DNA of 64,000 bases from Desertimonas sp963732335. GTDB taxonomy: Bacteria > Actinomycetota > Acidimicrobiia > Acidimicrobiales > Ilumatobacteraceae. Under the pieces are notes generated by a model. It did not search any database, had not been told where the DNA came from, and saw nothing but the letters and a program-made list of their open reading frames with translations. The stretch's first letter is position 1; each line of letters opens with the position of its first letter. Positions 26,216-34,238 of this stretch are shown one piece after another. The stretch lies in the NCBI GenBank assembly GCA_963732335.1, contig CAVSZO010000038.1, forward strand, positions 62,001 to 126,000. Reading direction: 5' to 3'. The position numbers and the translations under genes are program-made.

Positions 26216-28259
26216 TGTCGATGCCATCGCCATCGATGAGTTGCCGCCCGTACCTGCCGCAGCCCTCCACGACAGAGCTTCCACCGCCGACAACCTCGAC
26301 GACCACGTCGACGCTGCCACCTCCCAGCGCTCCTGGGCCGCCCACCGACGCCGACGCCGGCACGGACCGCGGCTCGCCGTCGTCGCCCATTGGAATCGGC
26401 CAGGCCGCCCTGATCGCCACCGGCATCGTCGCCTTGCTGGCGGCACGTCGGCGCGCCCGGCTGCGAGCCGCCGAACCGCCGGCCCGGGTCCCGCTCCCGA
26501 ATCCTGACATGGTGGCGACCGAACGGATGCTGCGCCGCCTTGACGCCGGCGAACGGCTCCTGCGCGTCGACATCGCCCTGCGTGCCGCGGCCGCCGAGCT
26601 GGCTGACGGAGAGCAGCGGATCGTGGTCGTCCGCTGCGCGCCGGACGGCGCCGTCGAGATCCACCTCACCGGTGCAGCGTCACTTGCTGCTCCGTGGAGG
26701 GGCGTCGAGCGCCGTTGGCGGATGCCGAGCGATGTGCCGGTCGAAGATCTCGCTGCCAGCGCCCGGGCTGTCGGCGCTCCCTGCATTGCGTTGACCCAGA
26801 TCGGCGTTGACGACGACGGCTGGGACGTCCTCGTCGACTTCGAAGCCGCCGGCCTGCTGGCTGTCGACGCCGATCCGGCGACGGCCGACAACGTCGTCCG
26901 CGCCCTCGCCGTCGGGCTCGCCAGCTCGGAGTTCGCCGAGGTCGCCCACCTCGTCGGCGTCGGGATCGAGGAAGAGGCGTTCTTGGGCCACCGGCATGCG
27001 CAGGTCGTTCCGACGGTTGACGAGGCGATCGAGCTGGCGGCGACGCTGATCGGCACGACAACGACGACACGTTCGACGTTCTCCCTCCGCGCCCGCCACA
27101 CCAGCGGTGAGATGTGGGAGCCGGCGGTGGTCGTCGTCGCCACGGCGCACGCCGCCGACCTGACTCCAGCGGTCGCCCGGTCGATCTCGACCCGGGGCGG
27201 GCTGGCCATCGTCGTCGGCGCACCCGTCGTGCAGGCGCCGTGGACGCTGCGACCCGACGGGACGATGTGGAGGCTCGACCCGCTCGGAATCAGCCTCCGA
27301 CCGGTCGGGATCGACCGTGAGGAGCTCGACGACCTGGACGAGCTCGTCGAGGGCGTCGACGCGATCGAGGACGGTTGGCGAAGCCGGTCGACTTCGGCGC
27401 AATTGTGGGGCCGGCCGAGGGCAACGGCCACAACGGTCACGACGTCGACCATCCCGCGGCCCTGCTGTTCCCCGAACGGCTTGACAGGGAGGTCGTCGAG
27501 TACGCCGATCCACCGTGGTCGGTGATGGTCCGCCTGCTCGGCAACGTTGAGGTCGTCGACCGGGATTACCGGGCCGCCAAGTTCGAACGCTCGAAGACGC
27601 TCGAGTTGGTCACCTGGCTGGTCACGCACCGAGGGCGGGCGAGCCGTTCGGCAGCACGCACGGCTCTGTGGGACCTCGACGTGCGCGACGCGACGTTTGC
27701 CAACGTCGTCTCCGAAGCTCGACGGGCGATGGCCCGGCACGTGCCGCCGCCGGGCGGCGACGAGTGGCTGCGCCGGACGATGACCGACGAGCTCTCACTC
27801 CACGACGAGGTGATCGCCGACGCCGACGTCGTGCGTGCCCGCTTCGAGCGGGCGCGTGCGGTTGGCGGCGCCGAGGCGATGTCGCTGTTGCGACCGGCCG
27901 TCGAGCTCGTCAACGAGCTGCCCTTCACGGGCACCGGCTACCTCTGGCCCGACGCCGAAGGGATCACCTCCAACCTCGTGCTGCTCGCCACCAACGTCAC
28001 CGCCGAGTACGCCAAGCTCGCCCTTGCGTCCGGCGATGTCGACGGCGTGTTCTGGGCGACGGGTCGTGGTCTGCAGGTGCTGGCCGGCCAGGAGGCGTTG
28101 ATCGCCCTGCGCATGCGCGCCCACGCCGAGGCCGGTGACCTGTCGGCCGTGCGCCTCGAGTGGGAGGCCTACGAGCGGGTCATCAATGCCGACCCGTGGA
28201 GTGACGGAGAGCCGGCGCCGAAGCTGGTCGCCTTGCGCAAGGAGCTGCTCGCCCATTGA
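26212..28259 (+). CDS. Membrane-tethered BTAD-domain protein of the Tad locus (one frame change)
   Basis: The first part (26212 to about 27375) has a Thr/Pro/Ser-rich linker, one transmembrane helix with flanking Arg (LIATGIVALLAARRRARLRA) and an alpha/beta domain. After a frame change near 27375 the second part reads WSVMVRLLGNVEVVDRDYRA, KTLELVTWLVTHRGRASRSA and RTALWDLDVRDATFANVVSE, an OmpR-like winged helix, followed by a BTAD helical domain ending AYERVINADPWSDGEPAPKL. BTAD with a winged helix is the DNA-binding and dimerisation part of SARP regulators; here it is joined to a membrane segment. It probably senses assembly state, but DNA binding is unproven. Confidence 0.7.
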
Positions 28260-28324
28260 CGTCGTGATGCGTCGGCGTGTGCCGTCGTCAGGCCTCAAGT
28301 CGCTCGCTGCTCACATCACGACCT

Positions 28325-28351
28325 GAACCGCAACGCGGTTCGTCACGTGAC
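28325..28351. repeat. Two adjacent palindromes after the Tad locus
   Basis: GAACCGC (28325-28331) and GCGGTTC (28335-28341) form a 7-bp stem with a 3-base loop; it is directly followed by the perfect 10-bp palindrome GTCACGTGAC (28342-28351). They lie 66-92 bp after the last Tad stop and 46 bp before a possible small ORF. The stem could end the Tad transcript, although no T-run follows; the second palindrome looks like a protein-binding site. Confidence 0.4.
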
Positions 28352-28396
28352 CGGGCGGGTACGGGACGTCGGACACCAATGACGAGAGGACCCGTG

Positions 28397-28612
28397 ATGT
28401 CAGACCCCGACCCGCGGCAGCCGGAGCCGACGGCACCGAGGCCGATCGATCCGACCGGACCCGAGCCGGTGCCGCCGACCCCGATCATCCCCGACCCGAC
28501 TGTGCCGGACCCATCGGAGCCGGAGCCACCAGCCGAACAGCTCTGCCGGACCGCCGGTCGTGAGCGCGATCTACGCTTGGTCGCCGGAAATACAACACCA
28601 ACCGAGGAGGTT
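28397..28612 (+). CDS. Possible small Pro-rich ORF
   Basis: ATG 28397 with GAGGA 7 bp upstream begins MSDPDPRQPEPTAPRPIDPT and continues with about 50 residues dominated by Pro, Glu and Asp. No stop occurs before the next gene, with which it shares a frame, so either its end is hidden by an indel or it is noise in GC-rich DNA. I see no domain. Given only because the ribosome site and biased composition look non-random. Confidence 0.25.
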
Positions 28613-28615
28613 CTG

Positions 28616-28996
28616 ATGACTGATCGGATCGTGCACTTCGAGATCCCCTTCGACGACGGTGACCGGGCGAGGGCGTTCTACAGCGGCGTCTTCGGCTGGC
28701 AGACCCAGGAGATGCCGGAGATGCAGTACACGATGGTGATGACCGGACCCGTCGGTGACAACAGCATGCCGAGCGAGCCGGGGTACATCAACGGTGGGAT
28801 GTTCCAACGGACGGACACCCTCAACGTGCCAGTGCTGACGATCAACGTCGACAGCATCGAGGCGGCCCTCGACAAGGTCGAGGCGAGCGGTGGCAAGACG
28901 GTCGAGGCCAAGCAGGCGGTCGGCGACATGGGCTTCGTCGCCTACATCAACGACTCCGAGGGCAACCTCATCGGCCTCTGGGAGAATGCCAGCTGA
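28616..28996 (+). CDS. VOC (glyoxalase/bleomycin-resistance fold) family protein
   Basis: A 126-residue single VOC domain. VHFEIPFDDGDRARAFYSGV is the first beta-alpha-beta unit with a metal-ligand His/Glu pattern, YINGGMFQR and VPVLTINVDSIEAALDKVEA the middle, and MGFVAYINDSEGNLIGLWE the C-terminal unit with the last metal-ligand Glu. Such proteins bind a metal and a small hydrophobic or thiol substrate; many of this PhnB-like branch have no known role. The start at 28616 has a strong ribosome site, GAGGAGG, 6 bp upstream, which separates it from the Pro-rich sequence before it in the same frame. Confidence 0.9.
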   Translation: MTDRIVHFEIPFDDGDRARAFYSGVFGWQTQEMPEMQYTMVMTGPVGDNSMPSEPGYINGGMFQRTDTLNVPVLTINVDSIEAALDKVEASGGKTVEAKQAVGDMGFVAYINDSEGNLIGLWENAS

Positions 28997-29003
28997 CCGC
29001 AGG

Positions 29004-30278
29004 TCAGTTCGTGCCCGGGCGTGACGGGTTGAACTGGATCGCCCACCGTTGCAGGCGTTCCCCGAGGGGATGCCGGTAGGGCTGCCGCGGTTCGGGCGGC
29101 GGACCGGGTGGTTTCGCCGCGTGGGTGGCGGTGTCGATGACCCGGCCGTGTTCGTCGCGGAACGTGATGCCATCGGGGAGATCGGCATTGCCGGAGATGT
29201 CGAGGCGGCCGAGGTGGTGGTCCCGGTGGCAGCGCCGGCACAGGGCGATCAGGTTCCAGGTGTCCGTGCCGCCCAGGTCGTGCCAGTGCACGACGTGGTG
29301 AACCTCCAGCCCGCGGGTGGCTGCACACAGCGGGTTGCGACACTTCTTGTCGCGATGCAGGACTGCACGCCGGGTGCGATCCGGCACGATGCGCTGGCTG
29401 CGCCCGACACTCACCGGTCGGGAGTCGTCGACGAACACAGGGCTGATCGTGCCGTCGCAGGTGCACAGCCGGGTGATCGCCTCGGGTACGGCGATGCCGT
29501 TGATCCACGTCGCCGTCGGCGACGCTGCGGGGTCGAGAAAGAGGTTGATGCGGAACCGCTCGCGCCGCTCCACCGGGCTGCGATCGAGGGAACGTTCGGC
29601 GATGTCGACGATCGCGTCGGCCCATGTGACGTCACCGAAACCCTCGCGGAACAGGCGGTCCCGCGCCTCGTTGAGGGCGGCATCGAGGACCGCCCCGTGA
29701 TCGGCGTCGAGGCGGCCATGCAGGCGCCACGAGCCGTCCTCGTCTTGCTGCAGCGACACGTACTCGCGCTCGCTCCGCTCGAGCGCTGGTGCGGCGGTTG
29801 GCTCGGTCGGCTCGGCGTCTGAGTCGTCGCCTTCCCGTTCGTCACCGGGACCACCCTCGCGGTCCTCGGCCGAGGTGTTGGAGGCGCGCACGGCGATGCG
29901 CAGCTGGGGCAGCGTCATCACCCGTGCCCACACGGCGATGTCGTCGTCGTGTTCGGGGCGAGCGCGGACGGCCAGCGCCGCTTGATCGACCGACAGCTGA
30001 CCGGCAGCGAACGATTCACAGACCTTCGGGTGCGACTCGGCAGCCGTCGCGAGGGCGATCAGCGAGCGGGCGTGCCCGGCAGACAAGCCGGTGCGCCAGG
30101 TGATCCACTGCTCGATCGAACGAATACCCCAGCCGTGCCAGGCATCGGTGGCGATCACCTCGGCGACGAGGTCGACGAGCGCGGCGTAGCACGCATTGAG
30201 CTGTCCACAGGCGTCGGCGACACGCTCGTCGAGCGACCGTTGGTGGTCCGTCTCTGGCGGTGTGATGGTCGTTGTCAT
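29004..30278 (-). CDS. DUF222/13E12-family HNH endonuclease
   Basis: A 424-residue protein with the DUF222 helical domain (about residues 10-290) and a C-terminal HNH nuclease domain: DRTRRAVLHRDKKCRNPLCA, then EVHHVVHWHDLGGTDTWNLI and LCRRCHRDHH, with Cys pairs for zinc and the catalytic His in VHHV. These proteins are abundant in mycobacteria and other actinobacteria as the REP13E12 family. Their function is unsettled; mobile or DNA-damage-linked roles have been proposed. The promoter region upstream carries a site resembling the actinobacterial LexA box. The ATG start has GAGAGG 9 bp upstream. Confidence 0.9.
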   Translation of the reverse strand: MTTTITPPETDHQRSLDERVADACGQLNACYAALVDLVAEVIATDAWHGWGIRSIEQWITWRTGLSAGHARSLIALATAAESHPKVCESFAAGQLSVDQAALAVRARPEHDDDIAVWARVMTLPQLRIAVRASNTSAEDREGGPGDEREGDDSDAEPTEPTAAPALERSEREYVSLQQDEDGSWRLHGRLDADHGAVLDAALNEARDRLFREGFGDVTWADAIVDIAERSLDRSPVERRERFRINLFLDPAASPTATWINGIAVPEAITRLCTCDGTISPVFVDDSRPVSVGRSQRIVPDRTRRAVLHRDKKCRNPLCAATRGLEVHHVVHWHDLGGTDTWNLIALCRRCHRDHHLGRLDISGNADLPDGITFRDEHGRVIDTATHAAKPPGPPPEPRQPYRHPLGERLQRWAIQFNPSRPGTN

Positions 30279-30297
30279 CGCAGCTACCTCTCACCAA

Positions 30298-30326
30298 ACA
30301 GTACAGATGTTCGCCACAAATGTCAA
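30298..30326 (-). promoter_or_regulatory. Promoter with LexA-box-like site for the DUF222-HNH gene
   Basis: On the minus strand TTGACA (30326-30321) and TACTGT (30303-30298) are separated by 17 bp, a well-formed -35/-10 pair 19 bp before the ATG. The spacer contains CGAACATCTGTACT; GAAC-4N-GTAC differs at one position from the GAAC-4N-GTTC core of the mycobacterial SOS box. LexA sites upstream of 13E12-repeat genes are known in Mycobacterium tuberculosis, which supports the reading. Confidence 0.5.
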
Positions 30327-30350
30327 CCCTGTAATTCACTATTTTCGGGA

Positions 30351-31055
30351 TCACACCGTGAAGTCGGCGGAGCACCACAGACGGCCCTTGCCGTCGAGCA
30401 CGGACACGGACGCGACGGCGTCCGGATCGACATCGAGGGGGACCACCCACACGTAGTCGGTGTCGTACTCCAGCGGGTACAGCTGGCGGGACCCGCCGTC
30501 GTGCTCGACGGAAAGCCAGTACGTCGCGTCGACCGGTTCGCCATAGCTGCGCACGAGATCGATCCACCCGGGCACGCTGACCGTGAGCGTCGCCGGCTCG
30601 TCGGTCTGCAGGGAGACACGGCCGACCATCTCGCCCGTTGTTGTACGCATGTCGGCGACGGCCGCCACGGCCCGGTCGCCGTCCGGGGCGATGCGCACGG
30701 CCAACGTGACGACGATGATGGCGATGGCGATCGCCGCGGCGGCGAGCACTCTCGCTGGTCGCGCCCAGAGTCGCCGCCGGGGAGCCGGCTTCACGGCGTG
30801 CGGCGTGGTGGTCGTCGGGGTGGCGAGCCGGTCGATCCGCGCCAGCACCCCGGCGGCGAAGCCGGCGGACGGCTCGGCAGTCGGCGCCAGAACGAGGATG
30901 TCCTCGGTGATCTCGGTGAGCGCCGCAACCTCGTGGCGGCACGGCTCGCACGTCTCGAGGTGGGCGAGGGCGCTGGCGCGTTCGACACCTCCGAGCAGGT
31001 CGAGGGCCAACTCGCAGGCAACCTCGTGCAGCTCGTCGCACGTCATCGCCGTCAT
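30351..31055 (-). CDS. Membrane anti-sigma factor with zinc-binding (ZAS) domain
   Basis: A 234-residue protein. The N-terminal cytoplasmic part has CDELHEVACELALDLLGG and the zinc motif HLETCEPCRHEV (HxxxCxxC), typical for anti-sigma factors that clamp ECF sigma factors. A transmembrane helix lies near residues 107-127 (RVLAAAAIAIAIIVV), and the outer domain (about 130-234) resembles the RskA C-terminal domain, with TLTVSVPGWIDLVRSYGEPV and LWCSADFTV. The start ATG overlaps the sigma gene stop (ATGA), so the pair is made together. It holds the sigma factor inactive until a signal triggers proteolysis. Confidence 0.87.
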   Translation of the reverse strand: MTAMTCDELHEVACELALDLLGGVERASALAHLETCEPCRHEVAALTEITEDILVLAPTAEPSAGFAAGVLARIDRLATPTTTTPHAVKPAPRRRLWARPARVLAAAAIAIAIIVVTLAVRIAPDGDRAVAAVADMRTTTGEMVGRVSLQTDEPATLTVSVPGWIDLVRSYGEPVDATYWLSVEHDGGSRQLYPLEYDTDYVWVVPLDVDPDAVASVSVLDGKGRLWCSADFTV

Positions 31056-31609
31056 CGGACCGGCACTCCCTGTGCTTCCCGCAGTTTGCGCAGTCCGAGC
31101 CGGATCCGCGTCTTCGCCGTGCCGAGCGGCACCCCGGTGGCTGCGCTCAACTCGGCGGTGGTGAGCCCGTAGATCGTCACCGCCAGCACCGCCTGGCGTT
31201 GCTCGGCGGGCAGCGAACGCAGCGAGTCGACGACGCGCTCGACGGCGTCGCGATCGACGGCGCGGTCGGCAAGGTCGGCGACATCGTCGTGGAGGAGATC
31301 CTCGGCGAATTCCTCGACGGGAAGCTCGGGACGCCGGGTGGACACGCGGAGCCGGTCGAGGGCGGCGTTGCGGGTGATCCCGAGCAGCCAGCTGGACACG
31401 CGCCCTCGCCGAGGGTCGTAGCTGGCCGCGTGGCGCCACGCCCGGACGAAGGCGTCCTGGGCCACTTCCTCGGCCTCGGCGCGATCACGGGTGATGGCCA
31501 GCGCCAGCCCGACGACCTTGGCCTGGAAGTGACCGACGAAGACGGCGGCGGCATCGGGATCGCCGGTGGCGTAGCCGGCCAGCAGCGCTTCGTCCGACGC
31601 GTTCCACAC
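31052..31609 (-). CDS. ECF RNA polymerase sigma factor, SigK-like
   Basis: A 185-residue ECF sigma factor. Region 2 is visible in RAEAEEVAQDAFVRAWRHA and RVSSWLLGITRNAALDRLR, and region 4 in LPAEQRQAVLAVTIYGLTTA and GVPLGTAKTRIRLGLRKLRE. The spacing and the RskA-like partner point to the SigK group. GTG 31609 is the only in-frame start near a conserved N-terminus; the ATG four bases upstream is in another frame. The gene lies 53 bp after a lipoprotein gene in the same direction and overlaps the anti-sigma gene, so the three may be one operon under its own control. Confidence 0.9.
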   Translation of the reverse strand: MWNASDEALLAGYATGDPDAAAVFVGHFQAKVVGLALAITRDRAEAEEVAQDAFVRAWRHAASYDPRRGRVSSWLLGITRNAALDRLRVSTRRPELPVEEFAEDLLHDDVADLADRAVDRDAVERVVDSLRSLPAEQRQAVLAVTIYGLTTAELSAATGVPLGTAKTRIRLGLRKLREAQGVPVR

Positions 31610-31662
31610 ACATCTAGTACGGATCGGCGGGCCGGTTCGGATCTCGGTAATTCAGTGACCAA

Positions 31663-32175
31663 TCAGCCGCCGTAGTCGTAGAGGCCTCCGTCGGCGGGGT
31701 CACTGCTCGCCTCGTCGCTGGTGACGCTGGGCGTTGCCGCGCCGGCGGCGCCCACACGGACGACGTGCCAGGTGAGGTGCTGGTCGCCGAAATCGTCGGC
31801 GAAGCCGTCACCGGTCACGTCTCCGGGTGAGTCCTGGGCGAACGTGTACAGCGCCTGCCCGCCGGCGGCGAACTGCGCGGTCCCGTCCGGACGCTCGACG
31901 ACCTCGAGGGCGCCGATGCCAGGGACTTCGGAAGGGGCGCTGTCGGTGGCCTCGAGAGGCACCCAGAACGACGTGCACGAGTCGACGCAGCGAATCTGCC
32001 CGTCGGCTTCCTCGTCGGCGGTGTACAGCGGCATTCCCTCGGCGTCGACGAGCACGTCGCCGAAGCCGTCGATCTCGGCAACCGCCGCCTCGCTGGTCGA
32101 GTCGCCGTCGGATCCGCAGGCGGCAAGTGCCAGCATCGCCAGGCCGGCGGCCAGTGCAGTGAGTCGTCGGTACAT
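31663..32175 (-). CDS. Lipoprotein with COG4315-type repeats
   Basis: A 170-residue lipoprotein: MYRRLTALAAGLAMLALAAC has a hydrophobic core and a lipobox LAAC with the lipidated cysteine at 20. The mature part carries two repeats of the secreted COG4315 family, FGDVLVDAEGMPLYTADEE with CVDSCTSFWVPLEA, and AQFAAGGQALYTFAQDSPG with HLTWHVVRVG. Members are found beside ECF sigma/anti-sigma pairs and electron-transfer genes in actinobacteria; function is unknown. A good ribosome site (AAGGAGA, 11 bp) precedes ATG 32175. Confidence 0.85.
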   Translation of the reverse strand: MYRRLTALAAGLAMLALAACGSDGDSTSEAAVAEIDGFGDVLVDAEGMPLYTADEEADGQIRCVDSCTSFWVPLEATDSAPSEVPGIGALEVVERPDGTAQFAAGGQALYTFAQDSPGDVTGDGFADDFGDQHLTWHVVRVGAAGAATPSVTSDEASSDPADGGLYDYGG

Positions 32176-32218
32176 GAGGGGTTGGTCTCCTTGTGTGGGG
32201 GGATGCGCTGGCGGAGGG

Positions 32219-32725
32219 CTACCACCGGCGCTTGGGGAAGTTGCCGGTGAAGCGCAGCGCCAGGGCGGCGCCGAGCGACACCGTCGCCGCCACCTCGGCG
32301 GCGCGGGTGGTGGCGATGGCGGTCGGGTCGTAGCCGGGTTCGCGGAACCCGAACAGCGGTCGGTGCTCGCTGATCAGCAACATCACGAACGAGACCACGG
32401 CGAGGGTGATGCCGGCTCCCATCACCAGCGCCACGGCGAGACCCGCGCGGTGCCTTGTCAGGTGCTCGATCGGTAGCAACAGGGCGACGCCGATGACGGT
32501 GGCGGCGACGAAGTTGACGACGAACAGCGTCCCGATCGTGGGGACCGCGGCGTAGGGACCGCGGTACTGCTGAAGGTGAACCGCACCGATCAGCAGTACC
32601 GCGAGGGCGCCGAGAACCCGCCCCGCCAGCCAGCTCCAGCGCTGCCGGTCGGGCGTTCGTGGGGGCACCACGGTGGTGGACACCCCACGTTCGAGCACTG
32701 TCGTCGCTGCGAGCCTCTCGTCCAC
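32219..32725 (-). CDS. Four-helix membrane protein, unknown function
   Basis: A 168-residue protein starting with GTG 32725 (VDERLAATTVLERG). Hydrophobic segments cover about residues 31-50, 62-82, 92-113 and 136-155. The second half contains HRPLFGFREPGYDPTAIATT between helices 3 and 4. It is followed within 43 bp by the lipoprotein and sigma genes and may belong to the same envelope operon. Similar small membrane proteins in actinobacteria are annotated only as hypothetical. The upstream EamA gene overlaps it by 136 bp as read, which is doubtful. Confidence 0.65.
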   Translation of the reverse strand: MDERLAATTVLERGVSTTVVPPRTPDRQRWSWLAGRVLGALAVLLIGAVHLQQYRGPYAAVPTIGTLFVVNFVAATVIGVALLLPIEHLTRHRAGLAVALVMGAGITLAVVSFVMLLISEHRPLFGFREPGYDPTAIATTRAAEVAATVSLGAALALRFTGNFPKRRW

Positions 32726-33666
32726 GCCCCTACTACTGCCGGTCGTTGGTAAACGGATCTCAGTGGCGTCGACGGCGTCTGGGCGACTGCACTGAGCGTC
32801 GCGCCGTAGGCGATCGCGGCCAGCGTCACGATGAACCCGGCGAGCTGCGTGGGCGACAGCGACTCGCCGAGGATCAGCCATCCCAGGGTCGCGCCCGTGA
32901 CGGGTGCAGCGAGGCCGAGCAGCGGTGGCGCGGCCGTGGGGAGGCGACGGATGCCGCGGAACCACAGCACGAAGGCGAGCGCCGTGCCGGCGAGGCTGAG
33001 ATAGGCGAACCCGGCGAGGTTGCGTGCCGGCAGCGCCTGCGGCGCGCCCTCGAACACGGCGGTGAGAGGGAGGAGGATGGCGCCGCCGATCAGCAGCTGC
33101 CAGCCAGTCGACGCCAGCCGGTTGGGCGGCGCCGGAAGGCGCTTGGTGAGCACGACGCCGGTGGCGAACGACACGTTGGCGCCGACGGCGGCGAGTACCC
33201 CGACCGGGTCGAGGCCGGCGCCGGGGCGGACCACCACCAGTGCGACCCCGAGCGCAGCGACGGCGCCGACAACGAGTTCGAGCCGGCGCGGCCGGCGGCC
33301 GGCGATCAGCCACGACAGCACGGCGACGAGCAGCGGCTGCAGGCCGCCCGCTGCGGCGGCGACGCCACCAGGCAGCCGGTACACGGCGACGACCAGCAAC
33401 GGGAAGAAGATCCCGAAATTGACCAGCCCCTGGACGCCCAGCTGCCACCAATCGCTGCCGCGTGGCCTCCACCGGGAGGTCACTGCTCCGGCGACGAGCA
33501 GGGCGACGCCGGCCGGGACGACTCGAACAGTGGCGACGAGCAGCGGGCGGCCGTCGGGAAGCATCTCGGTGATCGTGACGTAGGTCGTTCCCCACATGAT
33601 CGGGGCCAGCAGTGTGGCGGCCGCCACCCACGCTCGAGATCCGGTCGGAGTGGCTGCTGACTTCAC
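32590..33666 (-). CDS. EamA/DMT-family transporter (C-terminal end doubtful)
   Basis: Ten hydrophobic helices in two EamA repeats: APIMWGTTYVTITEMLPDGR begins the first, and GANVSFATGVVLTKRLPAPP with GLAAPVTGATLGWLILGES lies in the second. Such proteins export amino acids, drugs or metabolites. The recognisable domain ends near LAAIAYGATLSAVAQ at about 32800; the remaining 65 codons overlap the next gene and look like out-of-frame reading, so the true stop was probably lost by an indel. GTG 33666 is the start and lies inside the MarR operator. The divergent MarR gene is its likely repressor. Confidence 0.82.
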   Translation of the reverse strand: MKSAATPTGSRAWVAAATLLAPIMWGTTYVTITEMLPDGRPLLVATVRVVPAGVALLVAGAVTSRWRPRGSDWWQLGVQGLVNFGIFFPLLVVAVYRLPGGVAAAAGGLQPLLVAVLSWLIAGRRPRRLELVVGAVAALGVALVVVRPGAGLDPVGVLAAVGANVSFATGVVLTKRLPAPPNRLASTGWQLLIGGAILLPLTAVFEGAPQALPARNLAGFAYLSLAGTALAFVLWFRGIRRLPTAAPPLLGLAAPVTGATLGWLILGESLSPTQLAGFIVTLAAIAYGATLSAVAQTPSTPLRSVYQRPAVVGAWTRGSQRRQCSNVGCPPPWCPHERPTGSAGAGWRGGFSAPSRYC

Positions 33667-33698
33667 GTTAAGTATCTTAGTATCAAGATACTTAACGT
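33665..33698. promoter_or_regulatory. MarR operator: 34-bp perfect palindrome over the exporter promoter
   Basis: ACGTTAAGTATCTT (33665-33678) is followed after 6 bp by its exact reverse complement AAGATACTTAACGT (33685-33698). On the minus strand a -35 TTGACG (33701-33696) and a -10 TAAGAT (33679-33674) with a 16-bp spacer lie within it, and the exporter GTG starts 8 bp after the -10, implying a leaderless transcript. Binding of the divergently encoded MarR protein would block the promoter directly. Confidence 0.8.
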
Positions 33699-33725
33699 CA
33701 ATACACCACGGCTATGGTGTGGCGG

Positions 33726-34223
33726 ATGTCAAGGCGCGAGGACGCTGTCGACCGGATCATCGGCCAGTGGAAGGAGGTGCGGCCAGAACTCGACAGCTCG
33801 CCGATCGGGGTGATCGGGCGCGTCTCGCGACTGTCCCGGCTCGTGGAACGGCGACTTGCCGAGAATTTCGCCCACCACGGGATCGAGAGCTGGATGTACG
33901 ACGTGCTGGCGACGCTGCGGCGGTCGGGGCCGCCCTACGAGCTCACCGCCGGCGAACTGGTCCGTCAGACGATGGTGACAACCGGGGCGATCACCAACCG
34001 CATCGACCGTCTCGAACAGCGCGGCCTCGTCGAGCGGGCGAGCGCCGAGGATCGCCGCAAGGTCATCGTCCGCCTGACGAACGCCGGCCTGCTACTCGTC
34101 GACGAGGTGGTCATCAGCCACCTCGCGACCGAGCGGGAGATCCTCGCGACACTCTCACCCCGGCAGCGCCGAGAGCTCGCCGACCTGCTGCGGACGACAC
34201 TCCTCGCCCTCGGCGACAGTTAG
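33726..34223 (+). CDS. MarR-family transcriptional regulator
   Basis: A 165-residue winged-helix repressor: ELTAGELVRQTMVTTGAITN is the helix-turn-helix, RIDRLEQRGLVERASAEDRR the recognition region and wing with the conserved DRR, flanked by dimerisation helices (RLVERRLAENFAHHG and REILATLSPRQRRELADLL). ATG 33726 is preferred; an ATG 12 bases upstream is also possible and neither has a clear ribosome site. It is divergent from the EamA exporter with a perfect palindrome between them, the usual ligand-induced repressor/exporter pair. Confidence 0.93.
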   Translation: MSRREDAVDRIIGQWKEVRPELDSSPIGVIGRVSRLSRLVERRLAENFAHHGIESWMYDVLATLRRSGPPYELTAGELVRQTMVTTGAITNRIDRLEQRGLVERASAEDRRKVIVRLTNAGLLLVDEVVISHLATEREILATLSPRQRRELADLLRTTLLALGDS

Positions 34224-34238
34224 CGACGAACCGGGTCG

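Noticed and set aside
29004..30278. HNH gene as part of an intron or transposon
   Set aside because: No intron structure, terminal inverted repeats or target-site duplication were found around it; the DUF222 domain identifies the 13E12 family.
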